A program made the translations under genes and the position numbers. The notes beneath the pieces were generated by a model. The model was not told where the DNA came from. It worked only from the letters and a program-made list of their open reading frames with translations, and did not search any database. Below, piece after piece: positions 35,405 through 44,567 of a stretch of 64,000 nt of DNA (position 1 is its first letter; every line of letters starts with the position of its first letter). Origin of the DNA: Bacteroides caecigallinarum (lineage in GTDB: Bacteria; Bacteroidota; Bacteroidia; Bacteroidales; Bacteroidaceae); contig NZ_JADYTJ010000012.1 of the NCBI RefSeq assembly GCF_021531075.1, forward strand, positions 1-64,000, read 5' to 3'.

Positions 35405-35920
35405 TTATATTGTAAATTTTCTTACCTCGGCATTCTTCATATGCTGGATGTTGTATAACTCATCTATTCCTACACCCATAATGTGTGCCTGGATGGAGCG
35501 GTTGATAAGACCGTGAGCAACTACAAGAACGTCTTTCCCTTTGTATTTTTCTTTTATATACTCTACTATTTGTTTGCCTCGTTCGTAAAGCATTTCTTTT
35601 GTTTCGGCATCATCGGGTATATTCTGTTTATCAACAGAATCTATTTTGAGTCCGGTCCATGCCCCCCAGTCTATTTCCCTAAGAAGTGTGTTCTGTTCCC
35701 AAGGCAGATTTCTGTCTGCCATAGCCAGATTTACTGTGTCAACAACACGTTTCAAATCGCTGCTGAGTATGCAGTCAAGATGTATGTCGCGGAGTTCTTT
35801 TCCTAGGTTTAGTGCCTGTTCTATTCCCTCTTTGGTAAGATTTCCCGGCATATGTCCCTGAAATATCCGCATCAGGTTTTCTTCCGTCTGTCCGTGGCGG
35901 GTGAGGTAGATTGTAGTCAT
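35405..35920 (-). CDS. Histidine phosphatase family protein
   Basis: Phosphoglycerate-mutase-like hydrolase acting on small phosphorylated compounds (for example alpha-ribazole or sugar phosphates); substrate not determinable. The phosphohistidine motif 'YLTRHGQTEENLMRIFQG' puts His at residue 9, 'SSDLKRVVDTVNLA' holds the second-site Arg, and 'VLVAHGLINRSI' holds the second active His. Length 171 is short but complete. A minus-strand TATTTTTG (35951-35944) 24 bp upstream is a possible -7 box. Confidence 0.88.
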   Translation of the reverse strand: MTTIYLTRHGQTEENLMRIFQGHMPGNLTKEGIEQALNLGKELRDIHLDCILSSDLKRVVDTVNLAMADRNLPWEQNTLLREIDWGAWTGLKIDSVDKQNIPDDAETKEMLYERGKQIVEYIKEKYKGKDVLVVAHGLINRSIQAHIMGVGIDELYNIQHMKNAEVRKFTI

Positions 35921-35998
35921 ATTTAAGATAAATTTGTTATAAACAAAAATAGCTAACCTGACGTTGTGACAGATTAGCTATTGTCTTTTAAAGTTCCG

Positions 35999-36391
35999 TG
36001 GAGCTGGAGGGAGTCGAACCCTCGTCCAAACAAGGAAGCCATATGCTTTCTACATGCTTATCTCTGCCTTCGGTTTTCGTGCATAAGCAAGACCAGAGCC
36101 ACCCACTTATACCTTAGTCCTTAAATTTCACCGGAGCCGCAGGACTAGACTCAAGCTATTCCCGATTTTGCTGCACCGCTATATCAAACGCTTCGGAACA
36201 AGAGCTTTTGAGCGATGTCTCGTTTCTATCACTGTGACAGAAATAAAGCTAATCTACTGTACTTCGATTAAGCAGCGAGAGCATAGTTTTCGTTGCCAGA
36301 TAATTGTTCAGTAACTGAGATTATAGTGCAAATCACTGACGCACTGCATGCTTACATACCACATCTCTCGCTGTCAAAACCAAACAACCCC
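35999..36391 (-). ncRNA. ssrA: Transfer-messenger RNA (tmRNA)
   Basis: Rescues stalled ribosomes. The 5' end GGGGTTG (36391-36385) pairs with 3' CAGCTCC (36006-36000 region) as the tRNA-like acceptor, next to a T-arm carrying GGTTCGACTCC. The tag frame on the minus strand (36297-36268) reads GNENYALAA followed by TAA. The 3' CCA is not encoded in full, so CCA would be added after transcription. Length about 393 nt is normal. A promoter with ideal spacing lies at 36415-36445, just upstream of the processed 5' end. Confidence 0.95.
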
Positions 36392-36414
36392 GGATGTTAG
36401 TATTAAATTGTATG

Positions 36415-36445
36415 CAAAAATAATAAAAATATCTCTAAGTACCAA
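36415..36445 (-). promoter_or_regulatory. Promoter of tmRNA
   Basis: Minus-strand TTG (36445-36443), 20 bp, then TATTTTTG (36422-36415), about 24 nt before the mature 5' end. Confidence 0.7.
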
Positions 36446-36505
36446 TTCCTAAAGATAAAATGTATATTTTTGAGTGTTCAACCAATGATTTAAATTAATT
36501 ATATA

Positions 36506-37639
36506 ATGAATAAGAAGAAGCAAATTTTTTTCTTGTCAGTTTCATTAATGTTTATGGGATGTACATCTGCAGAGAAAAAGGATAAGACATTTGATATAGT
36601 AGACTCAGATTCGTTGGTGTTTGTATCAGGAAGTTATTCCTCGCAAGAGGAGGAGGGAATAAAAGTCTTTACATTTTCTCAAAAGAATGCAGATTTCAGC
36701 TATAAGTCGGGGGTTAAGGGAGTTCCTAATCCTTCTTTCCTTTCAGAATTGACATCGGGTAATATCATATATTCTGTAGCTGAAGGTGGAGGTGATGACT
36801 CTTTCCTTTATTCACTGAAATATAATCCTGACAGTTTGAAACTGACGGTAATAGGTCGTGACAGGACTAATGGCTCTTCCCCGTGTTTTGTCATGGCAGA
36901 CGAAAATGCAGGCAAGGCTTTTACTGCCAATTATTCAGGTGGAAACTTTTCAGTTTTCGATATAGATAAAGAAGGGGGAGTCTTTCTAAGTAAGAATATA
37001 GATTTTAGTGGTCATAGTATACATCCTACAAGACAGAAAGTACCACATATCCATTCTGTATATTATTCGCCAGACAGTACACAACTTTGGGCGAGTGATC
37101 TTGGAACAGACAGAATCAGAGTTATTGATACTGCAGATTATTCGCATGATGATGAAGATGATATTGTATTGCCAGGCGGTAGCGGACCGCGACATATGTG
37201 TTTTCATTCCAGTGGAAAGTATGCTTACGTCATAACAGAACTTAGTGGAGATGTTATGGTATTGGAAATAAAAGAAAATAATAAAGTCAATATAATTCAG
37301 ACTGTGAAGGCCGATACTGTAGGAGGTGAGGGGAGCGCTGATATTCATTTATCACCCGATGAGAGATTCCTTTATGCGTCGTGCAGGATAAAGTCTGATG
37401 GTATAGCAGTTTTCAAAGTTTCATCTGAAAATGGAAGGGTAGAACGTGTAGGATATTGTCTGACAGGAAAGCACCCTCGTAACTTTGCTATTACGCCAAA
37501 TGGTAAGTATATTCTTGTGGCATGTCGTGATGAGAATGCTATTGAGATATATGAAGTGAATCAGGAAACGGGTATACTTAAGGATACAGGAAAAAGAATA
37601 TATACCAAGGCTCCGGTTTGTGTGCGTTGGATATTATAA
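36506..37639 (+). CDS. Lactonase-family seven-bladed propeller lipoprotein (6-phosphogluconolactonase-like)
   Basis: Related to YbhE-type 6-phosphogluconolactonases, but with a lipoprotein signal peptide ending FMGC (Cys19), so it is exported and may act on another lactone. 'VPNPSFL', 'GSSPCFVMADENAG', 'FTANYSGGNFSVFDI', 'HSVYYSPDSTQLWASDLGTDRI', 'GSGPRHMCFH' and 'GKHPRNFAITPNGKYILVACRDEN' are propeller-blade repeats of the family. Length 377 is usual. A possible -7 box TATTTTTG lies at 36465-36472. It stands alone between tmRNA and convergent manA. Physiological substrate is not known. Confidence 0.88.
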   Translation: MNKKKQIFFLSVSLMFMGCTSAEKKDKTFDIVDSDSLVFVSGSYSSQEEEGIKVFTFSQKNADFSYKSGVKGVPNPSFLSELTSGNIIYSVAEGGGDDSFLYSLKYNPDSLKLTVIGRDRTNGSSPCFVMADENAGKAFTANYSGGNFSVFDIDKEGGVFLSKNIDFSGHSIHPTRQKVPHIHSVYYSPDSTQLWASDLGTDRIRVIDTADYSHDDEDDIVLPGGSGPRHMCFHSSGKYAYVITELSGDVMVLEIKENNKVNIIQTVKADTVGGEGSADIHLSPDERFLYASCRIKSDGIAVFKVSSENGRVERVGYCLTGKHPRNFAITPNGKYILVACRDENAIEIYEVNQETGILKDTGKRIYTKAPVCVRWIL

Positions 37640-37640
37640 A

Positions 37641-37672
37641 AAAAAACAATCCCGTTGTGGGATTGTTTTTTT
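37641..37672. terminator. Terminator between the lactonase gene and manA
   Basis: ACAATCCC and GGGATTGT arms with a 6-nt loop, preceded by A-run and followed by T-run; works in both directions. Confidence 0.9.
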
Positions 37673-37680
37673 ATGTGTGT

Positions 37681-38652
37681 TTATACGTAAGTTTCCAGGA
37701 ACTTTACTTCGCCCGAAGGTATAACTTCAAGATTTTGTGTGGTAGCAGAGAAAAGAACTGATTCTCCGGCCTGCATTTCTATGCTGTTACCTTCATTGTC
37801 CGTTATAGTACATGAACCTTCCATGCATATATAGATTACGAAAGAATCAAGTTCAGAATAGTCCATAGTCATAGATTCGGTAAGATGGTATACTGAAGTA
37901 GTGAAATATGGACATGATACCAAATCTACAGGACGATCCTTGCATGGAGTGTACGGCGTACGGTAGTCTTGTTCCACACTGTAGTCAATTGCTTCTTTTG
38001 AAAGTTCTGTATGCAGCTCACGTGTATTTCCGTTCTTGTCTTTACGGTTGAAATCGTAAATACGGTAAGTTATGTTTGATGTCTGCTGAATTTCTGCAAT
38101 GAAACATCCTGCACCTATACTGTGGATTCGTCCTGCAGGAAGGAAGAATACGTCGCCTGGTTGTACGGCATAATCAGCTAAAGCATCGCATATTGTATTG
38201 TCTGCTATCATCTGTTCATATTGTTCAGGAGTAATGCTCTTGCTAAGTCCCGAACGCAGATGAGCTTTTCCACCGGCATTGTCAATTACATACCACATTT
38301 CTGTTTTACCCATAGAGTTGTGACGTTTCATTGCCAGTTCATCGTCCGGGTGTACCTGAATAGACAAGTCGTCTTGCGCGTCAATGAATTTAATCAATAG
38401 AGGAAATTTACCATTAAATCTCTTATAGTTTGCTTCGCCTACCAGTGCTCCTTTATATTCCTGAACCATCTGTGTGAGGTTCTTTCCCGCATCAGTACCG
38501 TTGGACACTACTGATTCGTCACCAGGAACGTCCGATATTTCCCAGCTTTCGCCCACGTTCTGTTGTGTGCAGTCAAGGTGTTTGAAAGGAATGATCTTGT
38601 CGCCACCCCATATTGTAGATTTCAGGATGGGGTTGAATTTTAATGGATACAT
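37681..38652 (-). CDS. manA: Class I mannose-6-phosphate isomerase
   Basis: Zinc-dependent interconversion of mannose 6-phosphate and fructose 6-phosphate. 'LKFNPILKSTIWGGDKI' at the N terminus, 'NGKFPLLIKFIDAQDDLSIQVHPDDELA' (His metal ligand near residue 98), 'GKTEMWYVID' and 'QPGDVFFLPAGRIHSIGAG' are family motifs. Two cupin domains fill 323 residues, the short form common in Firmicutes and Bacteroidetes. It is a single gene between terminators. Confidence 0.94.
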   Translation of the reverse strand: MYPLKFNPILKSTIWGGDKIIPFKHLDCTQQNVGESWEISDVPGDESVVSNGTDAGKNLTQMVQEYKGALVGEANYKRFNGKFPLLIKFIDAQDDLSIQVHPDDELAMKRHNSMGKTEMWYVIDNAGGKAHLRSGLSKSITPEQYEQMIADNTICDALADYAVQPGDVFFLPAGRIHSIGAGCFIAEIQQTSNITYRIYDFNRKDKNGNTRELHTELSKEAIDYSVEQDYRTPYTPCKDRPVDLVSCPYFTTSVYHLTESMTMDYSELDSFVIYICMEGSCTITDNEGNSIEMQAGESVLFSATTQNLEVIPSGEVKFLETYV

Positions 38653-38757
38653 AGTTTTATGGTTTATTAGGTTATGATTATGGCGTAAATTTAAGCAAAA
38701 ACTTCTTTAACTCCTCTAATTCCTTTAACATCTTTACTTCTGTACTTCTTTGTCTTA

Positions 38758-38798
38758 TAAAAAAAAGACCTGCATACGTCTGTACGCAAGTCTTTCCG
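38758..38798 (-). terminator. Terminator after the beta-helix lipoprotein gene
   Basis: Minus-strand AAAGACTTGCGTACAG and CGTATGCAGGTCTTT arms followed by eight T. Confidence 0.8.
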
Positions 38799-38835
38799 TA
38801 ATTTTATATTCGTGTGTTTTTAAGTGTGTATCAGA

Positions 38836-40008
38836 TTATATTTCATATCCTGTCCATCCGAAGATATCGGCATTACATCCTGTGTTGCCTGCTTCAATCT
38901 TGATAGAAGGGTATGTCTCGTCACCACTGTTGATATCTACTCCACCTTCAACTCTTGTTCCTTCGTTAGCGTTAGTAAGGCTGATGGAAGTTTCAGTTGT
39001 AGCATTTCCTTTTTTGTCAGTTACGTCGATAATATCTTTGCAAGCTCCGTTGCCTGTAAGCAGAGCGTTAGTGATAGTAGCTGTGGCTCCACGACGTACT
39101 TTGATTGCTTCGTGCATATAGTAACCTTCTTCTGTATTATTTGCCAGACGGAGATCTATAGTCATATTTTCTACAGTGAAGTTGGACTGTGGAGTGTGGT
39201 CTGGGCCATTACCGTCAAGATTGCCGTCGGCTTCAATACCGCGTGGGTCTTCTTCTGTGCTGCTGTAGCCTTCTGCCCAGATACCATAGCAGTTGCTCAA
39301 TTTTCCGGCATATCCCTGAGTGAAGTCGAACATATCATCGTCTGGATTTACAGCAAGAAGTCCGTTTACATTTACTGTTCCTCCGAAGAATTCGATAGCA
39401 TCGTCTGCACTTTCAAGTACGTAGATGTTTTCTATTTTTGTTCCGTTTCCTACGCCATTAAGTGTAAGACCGTTGTGTTCCACATCGGCACTTGAACGTG
39501 CTCCTGCATATTCTATTTTGACATATTTCAGTACACCTGAGTTGTCGGCAGCATTTGTGCCGCCATATGCATAAGCATTATTCACTTCTGTGGCACCTGT
39601 GCTTCCAGCTTCTTCGCCTGAGATAGGAGCTTTACCGTTGATAATTATACCACCCCAATAACCAGACTTGGCTCCGGTTTCTGCAGCTGTGAAAGTGATA
39701 GGTTTTTCTGCAGTACCTTCTGCATTGATTTTACCACCCTGAAGAACGATAAGATAGTTACTGAAACCTTTCTTACATTTGATAACTGTTCCTGCAGGGA
39801 TAACGAGTTCTCCACCTTCTTCAACAGTAACAGTACCGTTAAGTGTATATTCCTTTGTTGCGTCAAGAGTTACTGTATTTGTTATAGCTCCTGAGAGGGT
39901 GTTTTCTTCTGTTGTAGGGTCCTTTGGGTCGTTTTCATTGCTGCAAGAAGAAAGAACAGCTGCGCTCATTGCGCAAAATGCCATAGCATTGATAAAAAAC
40001 TTTTTCAT
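38836..40008 (-). CDS. Surface lipoprotein with right-handed beta-helix repeats, partner of the adjacent TonB receptor
   Basis: Function unknown. A lipoprotein signal ends LSSC (Cys22), followed by SNENDPKD, an acidic stretch like the Bacteroidetes surface-export signal. From about residue 60 the chain consists of repeated short strands ('GTVTVEEGGELVIPAGTVIKC', 'GGKINAEGTAEKPITFTA', 'WGGIIINGKAPISG', 'GLTLNGVGNGTKIENIYV', 'DDAIEFFGGTVNVNGLLAV'), typical of a parallel beta-helix. 'NPDDDMFDFTQGY' and 'EEDPRGIEADGNLDGNG' are Asp-rich loops that could bind calcium or ligand. Length 390. It follows the receptor gene by 47 bp, so the two are co-transcribed; it may act as the receptor's substrate-binding lid in place of a SusD protein. 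Confidence 0.75.
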   Translation of the reverse strand: MKKFFINAMAFCAMSAAVLSSCSNENDPKDPTTEENTLSGAITNTVTLDATKEYTLNGTVTVEEGGELVIPAGTVIKCKKGFSNYLIVLQGGKINAEGTAEKPITFTAAETGAKSGYWGGIIINGKAPISGEEAGSTGATEVNNAYAYGGTNAADNSGVLKYVKIEYAGARSSADVEHNGLTLNGVGNGTKIENIYVLESADDAIEFFGGTVNVNGLLAVNPDDDMFDFTQGYAGKLSNCYGIWAEGYSSTEEDPRGIEADGNLDGNGPDHTPQSNFTVENMTIDLRLANNTEEGYYMHEAIKVRRGATATITNALLTGNGACKDIIDVTDKKGNATTETSISLTNANEGTRVEGGVDINSGDETYPSIKIEAGNTGCNADIFGWTGYEI

Positions 40009-40055
40009 TTGTTTAAGTTTTAAGTTAGTGAGTCTTTTTGTATATAATTCTATGT

Positions 40056-42746
40056 TTAAAATTTATAAGTTAGTCCAATAGAAAAGTTTCTTCCCTTTGT
40101 ATAATCGTTAAGGATAATCTTTTCATTGTTTTCGCCTGAAGCTTCGCGGAAAAGCTGGTACGAAGGATTAATCAGATTCTTCATCTTGAGATCAAGGCTC
40201 AGATGTTTGTTTATCTGTCCCCCTATTACTATGTCTAGCGTAGGAACACCTTTTTCAATAATGTCCTTATATCCTTGAGTTCCTATGGTATAAACGCGGT
40301 CGGAAAAATAGTTGCAGACTATAGTACCTGTAATTCCGAAATCATTGCGTTTGAACTGGTATGTGATGTCGGCATTCCCGATGAATGGTGCTGCACCTTC
40401 AAGTTGCGAGCCGGTTGGGTCTGTAGCCTGTTCTACTTTAGCCATAGTGTATGTGTATGCTCCGTTAAGTCCGAAATTCATTTTGTGGAGAGCTTCGCCA
40501 GCTGTGTGCTTGAATATGTCTTTTCTGAGTTCGAACTCCACTCCTGCCGCTGTGGCACAGTCTGATATATTTTCGTATGAGAGATATCCACCGGCACTTG
40601 CAATCTCTATTCGTGAGATAGGATTCTGGATATATTTATAGAATACCCCCACAGATATTAACTCGCCTGCAGATGGATAGAAATCCCATTTTAAATCAAT
40701 ATTATAGTTATCACTTGGTTTCAGGTTCTGATTACCCTGACTCTTGAAGTTCACCCCAATATAGCGGAATGGAGATATTTCCTTACTTTGTGGCAAAGTG
40801 TATGTTTTACTAAGTCCAAGACGAAGACTATGCTTTTCTGCCACGTCGTACTTGAAGTTCAGGCTTGGAAGAATAAATGGCTTGTTTATATCTTCGCTGC
40901 CTTGGTCGCCACCACGGTTTACGTTATAGTCAATGTTCATCAGTACATAATCCATACGTACCCCCACGTTTGCTGTGAATGATTCTGCAAGGCGATATGT
41001 GGCATCGGCATATACGGCATTGATATATTTTTTTACATCGTATATATCGTTGTTTCTATCAAGACTGAATTTCCCGGCTGTCAAGTTATTCTGATTAAAG
41101 AAATTGTCAAGCTTAAGTTCGTTTAAGTTGAAAGACTCAGAACCTATTGCAGACATATCGTATTCTACAGCTTCGAAAGCATCTTTTACCATTCGTCCGG
41201 TATAACCGAATTTCAGCATAGAACTGCCATCTATTTTGTCCGGAAGATTGAAAATGGCTTCAATTTTCATGTTTAGGTCATGCTCTGTAAGTTCAGAGAA
41301 ATATCTTTGCTGCGAACCAGTACCACGTGTAGGAGTGTATAAGTTTTCAGTTTCAGTTTCTGAAAGATAATTTATCCTTCTGTCTGGTTCATTACCGGAT
41401 ACATAGTTGTATGCTAAACCGGCATTTAATTTCCATTTATCAGAAAGTTTCCATGAAGAGTTTATTTGGTTTACAACTAATAGGTTGTCGTTGGCTTGCT
41501 GACGACGCATGAAACCTTGGCTTCTGTCAGAACTTTGAAACTTGTCTGACATCCCTAAATAGTCGGCAACATATTGGTTGTTCGAATGAATCATCATTAG
41601 GTTGTATGATAATTCGTTGTCATTTTTCATCAGGTAGTTGACATTCCCCAGAAGCATCTGAGAGATGTTACGTTCGTATTTTTCCCCTTTCTGATCCTGA
41701 TATATAGTTCCGTTTGTAGTTGTGTTTCTTACAATCTCATCAGTGAAAGTATTGCTCTGCGAATAGTTGGCAAGTACAAGCACGTTCAATGGATTTAAAT
41801 CTTCGCCTACATAGAATTTATTTCCTGCAGCGACAGAATAACTATGGTCTGGGTTGAAATTTGTATGTTTAGGGTCAAGGCTGTTTTTAAATCCGAATGT
41901 TGACAGATCTGTTCCCGGTTGAGCCTTATTGGAAATACCCATATATCCGGCACCGTTCTGTATATAGAAAGGCTGGCTTACAGTTTGTGTATTCAGACCA
42001 AAAGAACCGCCTACTTCAAGCATGTCCTGTCCGATCAGTTCTTTCGACTGGATGTCTATTACTGCTCCTGCTGCATCGCCTGCTCCTGAAGCGGAGAAAA
42101 CTTTATTTACACCTACCGACTGTATCACATCGGTGTCGAAAAACGAAAGCGAGATATTTTTGTATTCCGGATCTTCAGAAGGTATAGGAAACCCGTTCAA
42201 CATCGTAGTGTTATATCTGTCGCCCAGTCCGCGTACAAATACATTCTTTACGCCTTCCTGTTTGCTGATACCTGAGATTTTCTGTACAGCACCTTCCGCA
42301 TCGCTTACACCTTTTCTTGAAAGTTCCTTGGCTCCAACAGCTTGACGGGAAAGTACAGATTTTTTTTGCTCTAGGAGAAGGAAGTTTTCGCTTTCACGAT
42401 TGAGGCTTGCTACTACCTCTATACCTCCCAGCACTACTGATTCTTCCTCTAATTCTATATTATTGATAGTTTCCCCTTTTACTTTTATATTATCTAGTAC
42501 CAGATTTTTATAACTTACGTATCTTACTTCTATTTCGTATTCTTCTCCGTCTGGTACATTGATTTCATAATTACCATCATAGTCTGTAATGGCACCTATA
42601 TTGGTTCCTGCCACTGTGATGGTAGCACCAATAATCGGCTCACCTGTTTTCTTGTCAACAACACTTCCTTTCAGTATTCCTGCGCTGGCATCCATCGCAG
42701 ATGTCATTGCTGTAACTCCTAAAAATAGTCTGATAAAATTATTCAT
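40056..42746 (-). CDS. TonB-dependent outer-membrane receptor with carboxypeptidase-like N-terminal domain
   Basis: Outer-membrane transporter powered by TonB. A signal peptide (about 1-22) precedes a CarboxypepD_reg-like domain ('GILKGSVVDKKTGEPIIGAT', residues 23-100). The plug follows, with 'VQKISGISKQEGVKNVFVRGLGDRYNTTMLNG' (split over 155-190) and 'DVIQSVGVNKVFSASGAGDAAGAVIDI'. The remaining roughly 640 residues form the barrel, ending in Phe ('GRNFSIGLTYKF'), the outer-membrane assembly signal. Length 896. It lacks the SusC signature and a SusD partner; the next gene is a beta-helix lipoprotein. Substrate unknown. A -7 box lies at 42773-42780. Confidence 0.88.
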   Translation of the reverse strand: MNNFIRLFLGVTAMTSAMDASAGILKGSVVDKKTGEPIIGATITVAGTNIGAITDYDGNYEINVPDGEEYEIEVRYVSYKNLVLDNIKVKGETINNIELEEESVVLGGIEVVASLNRESENFLLLEQKKSVLSRQAVGAKELSRKGVSDAEGAVQKISGISKQEGVKNVFVRGLGDRYNTTMLNGFPIPSEDPEYKNISLSFFDTDVIQSVGVNKVFSASGAGDAAGAVIDIQSKELIGQDMLEVGGSFGLNTQTVSQPFYIQNGAGYMGISNKAQPGTDLSTFGFKNSLDPKHTNFNPDHSYSVAAGNKFYVGEDLNPLNVLVLANYSQSNTFTDEIVRNTTTNGTIYQDQKGEKYERNISQMLLGNVNYLMKNDNELSYNLMMIHSNNQYVADYLGMSDKFQSSDRSQGFMRRQQANDNLLVVNQINSSWKLSDKWKLNAGLAYNYVSGNEPDRRINYLSETETENLYTPTRGTGSQQRYFSELTEHDLNMKIEAIFNLPDKIDGSSMLKFGYTGRMVKDAFEAVEYDMSAIGSESFNLNELKLDNFFNQNNLTAGKFSLDRNNDIYDVKKYINAVYADATYRLAESFTANVGVRMDYVLMNIDYNVNRGGDQGSEDINKPFILPSLNFKYDVAEKHSLRLGLSKTYTLPQSKEISPFRYIGVNFKSQGNQNLKPSDNYNIDLKWDFYPSAGELISVGVFYKYIQNPISRIEIASAGGYLSYENISDCATAAGVEFELRKDIFKHTAGEALHKMNFGLNGAYTYTMAKVEQATDPTGSQLEGAAPFIGNADITYQFKRNDFGITGTIVCNYFSDRVYTIGTQGYKDIIEKGVPTLDIVIGGQINKHLSLDLKMKNLINPSYQLFREASGENNEKIILNDYTKGRNFSIGLTYKF

Positions 42747-42772
42747 TCTTTTTACCCTTTTGTTTTCGAGGG

Positions 42773-42780
42773 CAAAATTA
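42773..42780 (-). promoter_or_regulatory. -7 box of the TonB receptor operon
   Basis: Minus-strand TAATTTTG, 27 bp before the ATG; no clear -33. Two related sites, ATGTAAC and ATGTAAT, lie 60-85 bp further upstream (42835-42853). Confidence 0.45.
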
Positions 42781-42904
42781 CAGCTGTGGTATTACTTGGA
42801 TGTTTCCGTTGTTTTATAAAACGTTTACGTATTGATTACATATCGGTTACATTGTATAGTTCAATGTAGGAGCAGACAAAATACGGGCGGACCGGATACA
42901 ATTA

Positions 42905-42952
42905 GACGAGTTGATAAGGTTCCGTCTGGATGGGAAACCTTGTCAACTCGTC
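42905..42952. repeat. CCGGATGG-type dispersed palindrome, copy 3
   Basis: GACGAGTTGATAAGGTT and AACCTTGTCAACTCGTC are nearly perfect arms around CGTCTGGATGG. It lies between the nuoN stop and the TonB receptor promoter. Confidence 0.7.
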
Positions 42953-42979
42953 AATTGAATACTGTTTTATATTAAGTAA

Positions 42980-44479
42980 TTATAGTCCTGCTACAGCTTC
43001 TATTCCTCCGTATACACTGCTCAGTATACCAAGTAGAATTATTCCGGCAAGACAGATGGCAAGCGAAGTGCGTGTGAGCCATGAGCTACGGAAATGAGGA
43101 AGCGGATTGTCGTTTGGTGTGATATACATGGCTTTAACTACCAGCAGGTAGTAATAGAGCGAAATCACAGTATTGACAAGTGCTAGGAACACTACAAGCC
43201 AGTGGCCAGCATTGAATGCCGATGCAAATACGAAGAACTTACTGAAGAAACCTGCAAACGGAGGTATTCCGGCAAGGGAAAACATGGCTATAGTCATGAC
43301 GAAAGTAAGACGTGGATTCGTGCGGTAAAGTCCGGCATATACGCTACGGCTTACGGCATTTTCCGATTTTACTATTTCTTCAGAACGTGACAGGGCATTT
43401 TCCATATGTTCTCCTTCTACCTTGTCTGCTTTGGCATAGTTCTCGCCAAGAACATGTCTTTCAATTACTCCGATAACTCCGAATACGGCTAGGTTTGCTA
43501 CTATATATACTGTGATGTAATATACCAGTGAAGTTGTACCCTGAGTGTTTCCTGCTATTACTGCCAGCATGATATACCCTGCTTGTGAGATACTACTGTA
43601 GGCCATGAAACGTTTCATGTTGTCCTGAAGTATCGCAAAGATATTTGCCAGCGTTATTGTAACTACTATCACGATGCTGAGCATCAGTTCCCAACGGTCT
43701 GACATTGGCGCGAATACTTTTGTAAGAATACTCATAAGAGCAAAGGCTGCAGCTCCCTTAGAGATGACAGACAGATATCCTGCAACAGCTGTAGGTGCAC
43801 CTTGGTATGTGTCCGGTGTCCACATATGGAATGGTACAAGGCTGAGTTTGAATCCCAAACCTGCAAAAAAGAACACCATTGCAAGTATCTGTAGAGGTGT
43901 ACCTGTGATATTGGCAGTCATGTCTGCAAAATAAGTAGTTCCACATGTTCCGTAAATTAGCGAGAGTCCGTAAAGCATCAATCCGGAAGAGAACATAGAA
44001 TTAAGTATGAATTTTGCTCCTGCCTCTGCACTGTGGTGTTTCCACTTGTCGAAAGCTATGAGACATGCCATAGGGATACTGGCAAGCTCAAGTCCAACAT
44101 AGAACAGGATAAAACTTCCGGCACTGACCATAAAATACATTCCCAGTAGAGTGCTTATTGTTATTACGTAAAACTCGCCAGCTTTGTGGCGTGAGTCGGG
44201 CGATGAAATCCATTCGCCAGCCTGCATAAACACCAGAAGAGTACCTGCAGTAAGTATTGTTTTTACAACAGAAGCAACCGGTGTGCAATGGTACATTCCA
44301 CCGAAATATTCTCCGGCGGATGGTTGTATGTTCAGAATTAATTGTATCACCATCAAAATGCAGGTCATTGTCTGCAATGCTTTGTGGTGAGGCCCTTTCA
44401 TAATCAAGTCTGCCAGAAGGATTATAATCATTATGGCTGCCAGACCGATTTCTGCCTGCATTGGTATAAATTGAAACAT
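42980..44479 (-). CDS. nuoN: NADH-quinone oxidoreductase subunit N
   Basis: Antiporter-like membrane subunit of complex I that takes part in proton pumping. About 14 hydrophobic helices in 499 residues. 'FYVGLELASIPMACLIAF' holds the conserved Glu of helix 5, and 'GAKFILNSMFSSGLMLYGLSLIYG' and 'FKLSLVPFHMWTPDTYQGAPTAV' hold the Lys and His residues of the channel. It is the last gene of the nuo operon, 88 bp after nuoM with a repeat-derived leader. Confidence 0.95.
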   Translation of the reverse strand: MFQFIPMQAEIGLAAIMIIILLADLIMKGPHHKALQTMTCILMVIQLILNIQPSAGEYFGGMYHCTPVASVVKTILTAGTLLVFMQAGEWISSPDSRHKAGEFYVITISTLLGMYFMVSAGSFILFYVGLELASIPMACLIAFDKWKHHSAEAGAKFILNSMFSSGLMLYGLSLIYGTCGTTYFADMTANITGTPLQILAMVFFFAGLGFKLSLVPFHMWTPDTYQGAPTAVAGYLSVISKGAAAFALMSILTKVFAPMSDRWELMLSIVIVVTITLANIFAILQDNMKRFMAYSSISQAGYIMLAVIAGNTQGTTSLVYYITVYIVANLAVFGVIGVIERHVLGENYAKADKVEGEHMENALSRSEEIVKSENAVSRSVYAGLYRTNPRLTFVMTIAMFSLAGIPPFAGFFSKFFVFASAFNAGHWLVVFLALVNTVISLYYYLLVVKAMYITPNDNPLPHFRSSWLTRTSLAICLAGIILLGILSSVYGGIEAVAGL

Positions 44480-44567
44480 ATATTTGATTTTTTAGTCCTT
44501 GGTTTTTAGTTGTTAGTCCTTAGTTCTAACAACTAAAAACTAACAACTCGTAACTTAATAATTCTGT
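44480..44567. repeat. AACTAACAACTAAAAACT leader repeat before nuoN
   Basis: On the minus strand GTTAGTTTTTAGTTGTTAG and CTAACAACTAAAAACC form arms; the right end runs into the nuoN ATG. Confidence 0.6.
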
